A DNA stretch of 9,603 nt from Actinomycetota bacterium. Lineage in GTDB: Bacteria; Actinomycetota; Actinomycetes; Actinomycetales; Microbacteriaceae. The DNA lies in the NCBI GenBank assembly GCA_009704605.1, contig WLDW01000022.1, positions 1-9,603 on the forward strand. Reading direction: 5' to 3'. This document shows, in pieces, positions 7,363-9,603 of the stretch. The position numbers were made by a program, and so were the translations under genes. Positions within the stretch are counted from its first letter, which is position 1, and each line of letters starts with the position of its first letter. The notes under the pieces are model-generated. The model saw only the letters and a program-made list of their open reading frames with translations. It had not been told where the DNA came from and searched no databases.

Positions 7363-8372
7363 CTAGATTTCTTGGAGGTCTTTTTCTTCTTAGGGGTTTT
7401 CTCGTTGCTGGTTGCGATCAAGCTCACCACGGTCGTGATAACCAAGGTGGTAATGATAACCCCGAGAGAAAGCTCAGTGGAGATCTCAGGGATGGCCTTC
7501 ACATACTCTCCGCCGTTGATAAACGGAAGTTCGTTTTTGTGTAGAGCGTGAATCACAAGCTTCACACCAATCCAGGCAAGGATGATTGAAAGTCCAACTC
7601 CCAAATACTTCAGTCTTTCCATCAGACCGCTCAAAAGGAAGTAAAGCTGTCTTAGGCCAAGTAGGGCAAAGGCGTTTGCCATGAACACAATGTATGGTTC
7701 TTTGGTTAGGCCATAAACGGCAGGGATCGAATCTAGGGCGAACAGCAGGTCGGTTAGGCCGATGGCAATCATCACAAATAGCAGTGGTGTGACATACCGC
7801 TTTCCATTTTGGATAATGGTCAACTTAGTTCCGTGGTACTCGTCAACGGAGTTCAGGTGACGCTTCATGAATGCCACGACTTTACCGCCTGGCACCTTGT
7901 CTTCGTGATCTGCTTTTAGGGTGTCCCAAATCAGCAGAGCTGCGGTGTAGAGCAAGAAGAAGCCAAAAATGTAGAAAACCCAGCTGAAGTTCTCAATGGC
8001 GGCGGCTCCAAGGTAGATAAAGATACCCCTCAGAATCAGCGCCAGAATGATACCCACGAGAAGAGCCTCGCTCTGAAGCTTTCTTGGGACCGCAAACTTA
8101 GTGAAGATCACCAGAAAGACAAATAGGTTATCGACCGACAGGGATTTCTCGGTAATGAAGCCGGCTAGGTATTCGCCTCCAAACTGGGACCCCCAGACCT
8201 CGTTGACCAAGAAGGTGAACACCAGAGCTAGGCCCACATAAATTGTTGACTGAATCGCCGATTCCTTGAAGGTCGGCTCGTGGGGCTTCTTAACTTGAAC
8301 AATGAGATCGACCAAGATGACCAGGCTGATGATGCCAACGGATAGATACCAAACCCATGGGTCTACAACCAT
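7359..8372 (-). CDS. TerC/Alx family integral membrane protein
   Basis: A 337-residue polytopic membrane protein of the TerC/Alx/YkoY family, members of which are linked to manganese export and metalation of secreted proteins; the 'tellurium resistance' name is historical. Numbering from ATG 8372, the family blocks are VKKPHEPTFKESAI (27-40), GGEYLAGFITEKSLSVDNLFVFLVIF (65-90, Asp81), the Arg-containing LALILRGIFI and, in the second half, LTDLLFALDSIPAVYGLT (206-223, Asp208 and Asp214). These membrane-embedded acidic residues are the expected metal-site candidates. About eight or more hydrophobic segments are visible. The C-terminus is a lysine-rich tail (KTPKKKKTSKKSS), presumably cytoplasmic. 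ATG 8372-8370 (MVVDPWVWYL) fits the family; GTG at 8387-8385 would add five residues and cannot be excluded. No other ter genes are nearby, so it is probably a housekeeping metal protein. Its stop shares bases with the YciI gene stop. Confidence 0.9.
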   Translation of the reverse strand: MVVDPWVWYLSVGIISLVILVDLIVQVKKPHEPTFKESAIQSTIYVGLALVFTFLVNEVWGSQFGGEYLAGFITEKSLSVDNLFVFLVIFTKFAVPRKLQSEALLVGIILALILRGIFIYLGAAAIENFSWVFYIFGFFLLYTAALLIWDTLKADHEDKVPGGKVVAFMKRHLNSVDEYHGTKLTIIQNGKRYVTPLLFVMIAIGLTDLLFALDSIPAVYGLTKEPYIVFMANAFALLGLRQLYFLLSGLMERLKYLGVGLSIILAWIGVKLVIHALHKNELPFINGGEYVKAIPEISTELSLGVIITTLVITTVVSLIATSNEKTPKKKKTSKKSS

Positions 8373-8406
8373 TGCTGCTTCTTGCACAAATACCCCATTT
8401 TCTCAG

Positions 8407-8418
8407 GCCCCCGGGGGC
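8407..8418. repeat. perfect 12-bp GC palindrome GCCCCCGGGGGC
   Basis: All twelve bases are G or C and read the same on both strands. The palindrome sits in the terC/epimerase divergent gap, 34 bp upstream of the preferred terC ATG, in an otherwise AT-rich setting. It could be an operator for a dimeric regulator, or a short RNA structure in the terC leader. It lacks an adjacent U-tract, so it is not a terminator. Function is inferred, not shown. Confidence 0.55.
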
Positions 8419-8477
8419 ATTGTTTTATCTTTGGAATATTCTATGAGAGTCTTGAACTATTACCGTCAATCAAAGCT

Positions 8478-8482
8478 GGGGA
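8478..8482 (+). promoter_or_regulatory. ribosome-binding site GGGGA deciding the epimerase TTG start
   Basis: GGGGA lies four bases upstream of TTG at 8487-8489. It favours this TTG start over an in-frame ATG at 8382, which would add 35 residues unlike the family and would run through the whole intergenic region and the terC start. Confidence 0.6.
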
Positions 8483-8486
8483 AACA

Positions 8487-9377
8487 TTGAGAGTTCTAAT
8501 CTCGGGAGCAAGCGGTTTAGTAGGCACTGAGCTTTTTAGCCAATTAAAAGCGGCTGGCCACGAACCGTTGAAGTTAGTGCGCCGCAAAGCCAAAGCCAGC
8601 GATGAAATCAGTTGGAACCCAGCTTCCTTGGAACTTGATCCAGAAGTAATGGAAACAATTGACGCTGTTGTGAATCTAGCTGGTGCTACCACCGGTCGAA
8701 TCCCCTGGACCAGAAGATACAAGAGGGAAATAGTGGACTCGAGAATCAACTCGACCAAGACCCTTGTTGCTGCCATCAACGCAGCCAAGAACCCACCGAA
8801 GGTTCTAGTTAGCGGATCGGCGTCAGGATTTTACGGCGAAGGTGGCAACCTGTGGCTAACTGAAGACAGTCCTAAGGGGGAGGGTTTTTTATCGGATCTT
8901 GCCAACGACTGGGAGCTGGAAGCTCACAAAGCCAGAACCCGGGTGGTACTGGCTCGCACCACACTCGTCATGAGTCGAAAACTTGGCGCCCTAGGAAGAC
9001 TGGTTCCACTAATCAAACTCTTCGTTGGTGGGCCGCTTGGTTCTGGCAAACAATACTGGGCGTGGATCAACTTGGTCGACGAAGCCGCTGCCATCATTCA
9101 TTTGATAAATACTCCAACCGCCCACGGGCCATTCAACCTAAGCGCCCCAGAGCCAGCAACCTGCGAAGATATGGTTCGGGCTCTAGCCAAAGAGCTTGGC
9201 CGACCGGCCTGGTTCGGGGTCCCTGAATTTGCCATGAACCTGCTCATTGGCGAGGCCGCCAGAGAGCTACTTCTTGTCAGTCAAAAGATGACCGCTACCA
9301 AGCTTTTGGCCTCAGGTTTTCGCTTCAAATACCCGGACCTGGAATCTTCGGTTCGCTGGGTAGTTTCCAAAAACTAA
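8487..9377 (+). CDS. TIGR01777 family NAD(P)-dependent epimerase/dehydratase (SDR39U1-like)
   Basis: An atypical short-chain dehydrogenase/reductase of 296 residues. Read from the TTG start it opens MRVLISGASGLVGTEL, the Rossmann nucleotide-binding loop (GASGLVG, 7-13). It continues with LVRR (30-33), VVNLAGAT (61-68), PWTRRYKREIVDSRI (73-87) and VLVSGSASGFYGEGG (106-120, with the Ser and Tyr of the active-site region). The later family blocks are LTEDSPKGEGFL (124-135), GGPLGSGKQYWAWINLVDEA (181-200), GPFNLSAPEPAT (214-225) and LGRPAWFGVPEFA (237-249). The C-terminal domain ends GFRFKYPDLESSVRWV. All blocks of TIGR01777 are present in order. The substrate is unknown for most bacterial members; the E. 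coli relative is YfcH. It is probably monocistronic: a terminator follows 41 bp after the stop, and the downstream gene is convergent. Confidence 0.9.
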   Translation: MRVLISGASGLVGTELFSQLKAAGHEPLKLVRRKAKASDEISWNPASLELDPEVMETIDAVVNLAGATTGRIPWTRRYKREIVDSRINSTKTLVAAINAAKNPPKVLVSGSASGFYGEGGNLWLTEDSPKGEGFLSDLANDWELEAHKARTRVVLARTTLVMSRKLGALGRLVPLIKLFVGGPLGSGKQYWAWINLVDEAAAIIHLINTPTAHGPFNLSAPEPATCEDMVRALAKELGRPAWFGVPEFAMNLLIGEAARELLLVSQKMTATKLLASGFRFKYPDLESSVRWVVSKN

Positions 9378-9391
9378 AAGTAAATTCAAAA

Positions 9392-9412
9392 CAAAGATTT
9401 ACTAAATCTTTG
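9392..9412. terminator. AT-rich 9-bp inverted repeat, possible second terminator for the minus-strand gene
   Basis: CAAAGATTT (9392-9400) and AAATCTTTG (9404-9412) are perfect inverted repeats around a three-base loop. On the minus strand the hairpin is followed by TTTTGAATTT, a U-rich tail, so it could back up the stronger terminator just upstream for the histone-like gene. On the plus strand no U-tract follows, so it is unlikely to terminate the epimerase transcript on its own. The stem is weak because it is mostly A-T. Confidence 0.4.
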
Positions 9413-9418
9413 ACAAAT

Positions 9419-9450
9419 AAAAAACCCCACTCCGAAGAGTGGGGTTTTTT
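9419..9450. terminator. bidirectional rho-independent terminator with 14-bp stem
   Basis: The stem is AAAAAACCCCACTC (9419-9432) with GAGTGGGGTTTTTT (9437-9450), closing a four-base loop, CGAA on the plus strand. Each strand ends in a U-run, so it can stop transcription from the plus-strand epimerase and the minus-strand histone-like gene. On the minus-strand RNA the loop is the very stable C(UUCG)G tetraloop, which suggests the histone-like transcript is the main client. Confidence 0.9.
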
Positions 9451-9467
9451 ACTATTGAAAGAAATTA

Positions 9468-9603
9468 CTACTTTGCAGCTGGCTTACGCTTTGCAGTCTT
9501 ACGACGTGCTGGCTTCTTCGCTGCTACTGCTTTTTTAGCAGCTGGCTTGCGCTTCGCTGCAGTCTTCTTAGCAGCTGGCTTGCGCTTCGCTGCAGTCTTC
9601 TTC
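9468..9603 (-). CDS. histone-like DNA-binding protein, Lys/Ala/Pro-rich C-terminal tail (cut by window edge)
   Basis: The last 44 residues of a minus-strand protein enter from the right edge and end AKRKPAAK before TAG at 9470-9468. The composition is almost only Lys, Ala, Arg, Pro and Thr. An 11-residue unit, KKTAAKRKPAA, occurs twice in tandem, followed by a degenerate stretch (KKAVAAKKPARRKTAKRKPAAK). Such tails are known from actinobacterial HU proteins (HupB/MDP1/HLP) and from histone H1-like proteins, where they bind DNA non-specifically and help compact the nucleoid. The folded N-terminal domain is outside the window, so HU is the more likely but unproven identity. A strong terminator starts 17 bp past the stop, in keeping with high expression. 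Confidence 0.75.
   Translation of the reverse strand, partial: KKTAAKRKPAAKKTAAKRKPAAKKAVAAKKPARRKTAKRKPAAK
9537..9602. repeat. two perfect tandem 33-bp repeats inside the histone-like tail
   Basis: Positions 9537-9569 and 9570-9602 are identical base for base, 33 bp each, and encode KKTAAKRKPAA twice on the minus strand. The repeat reaches the window edge, so more copies may lie beyond. Identity at all third codon positions points to recent duplication by slippage or recombination, or to gene conversion, rather than selection on protein sequence alone. Confidence 0.95.

Larger units (their letters stand above)
8373..8486. promoter_or_regulatory. divergent intergenic region between terC and the epimerase gene
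   Basis: This ~114-bp gap must carry the promoters of terC (minus) and the epimerase (plus). For terC, the minus strand has TAGAAT (8443-8438), a good -10 match, and TTGACG (8469-8464), a good -35 match. They are 20 bp apart, longer than the usual 16-18, so the pair is only a candidate. If used, the terC leader would contain the GC palindrome at 8407-8418. No clear promoter for the plus-strand gene was found. I saw no match to the manganese (yybP-ykoY) riboswitch that precedes some terC genes. Confidence 0.3.

Noticed and set aside
7359..8372. Tellurite-resistance operon
   Set aside because: Only a TerC-family membrane protein is present; no TerA/B/D/E/Z-type stress-protein genes occur nearby.
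8388..8486. Possible yybP-ykoY manganese riboswitch ahead of terC
   Set aside because: Some terC/alx genes carry one, but the conserved flanking blocks of that riboswitch are not visible on the minus strand and the space is tight. Only the GC palindrome is present.
8382..8486. Upstream ATG for the epimerase adding 35 residues
   Set aside because: The added sequence is unlike the family, crosses the terC promoter region, and a TTG with GGGGA ribosome-binding site sits exactly at the Rossmann start.
1..9603. CRISPR arrays, insertion sequences, tRNA/rRNA genes, attachment sites, phage or defence genes
   Set aside because: I saw no spaced direct repeats, transposase or integrase motifs, or tRNA-like structures. 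Every stretch longer than about 120 bp is covered by a recognised gene.
9468..9603. Repeats at the right edge as a non-coding satellite or CRISPR-like array
   Set aside because: The 33-bp units are contiguous without spacers, keep reading frame and encode a Lys/Ala/Pro tail ending in a stop codon followed by a terminator.

Overview
This window looks like an ordinary, compact chromosomal segment of an actinobacterium. It most resembles a small, streamlined Microbacteriaceae member of the freshwater 'Luna' type (Rhodoluna/Aquiluna-like). That assignment is an inference. It rests on the rsmI-metG-tatD-rsmA-ispE-ABC-F gene order with a divergent pmt (the order known from Mycobacterium, minus rpfB), actinobacterial protein signatures, a roughly balanced base composition by eye, very tight gene packing and frequent GTG/TTG starts.

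Layout. Positions 1-5526 are a six-gene minus-strand operon read right to left: rsmI (16S rRNA methyltransferase), metG (methionyl-tRNA synthetase), tatD (metal-dependent DNase/hydrolase), rsmA (16S rRNA dimethyltransferase), ispE (isoprenoid MEP-pathway kinase) and the first 33 codons of an ABC-F ATPase. The last four are separated by 8 bases or fewer, abut, or overlap by 1-4 bases, so translational coupling is likely. A 46-bp divergent intergenic region separates rsmI from the plus-strand pmt (protein O-mannosyltransferase, 5573-7057). pmt is followed 23 bp later by a small YciI-like gene (7081-7362). A minus-strand TerC-family membrane protein (7359-8372) converges on YciI so tightly that the two stop codons share bases. 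A ~114-bp divergent region containing a perfect 12-bp GC palindrome separates terC from a plus-strand TIGR01777/SDR39U1-type epimerase (8487-9377). The window closes with a bidirectional terminator and the Lys/Ala/Pro-rich C-terminal tail of a histone-like (probably HU-family) protein on the minus strand.

How the genes fit together. The left operon groups translation and ribosome-maturation functions (rsmI, metG, rsmA, ABC-F) with ispE, which supplies isoprenoid precursors. Polyprenyl-phosphate-mannose, the donor for the divergent Pmt, is built on such isoprenoids, so the link between ispE and pmt is metabolically plausible but indirect.

I found no CRISPR array, mobile element, tRNA/rRNA gene, phage gene or defence system. 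The most notable item is an in-frame N-terminal extension of IspE of about 110 residues that looks like a shortened SRPBCC/AHSA1 domain. Lesser points are perfect 33-bp tandem repeats in the histone-like tail, putative leaderless promoters, a UUCG-loop terminator oriented for the histone-like gene, and the absence of rpfB from its usual place. I do not see evidence for an undescribed multi-gene system here.
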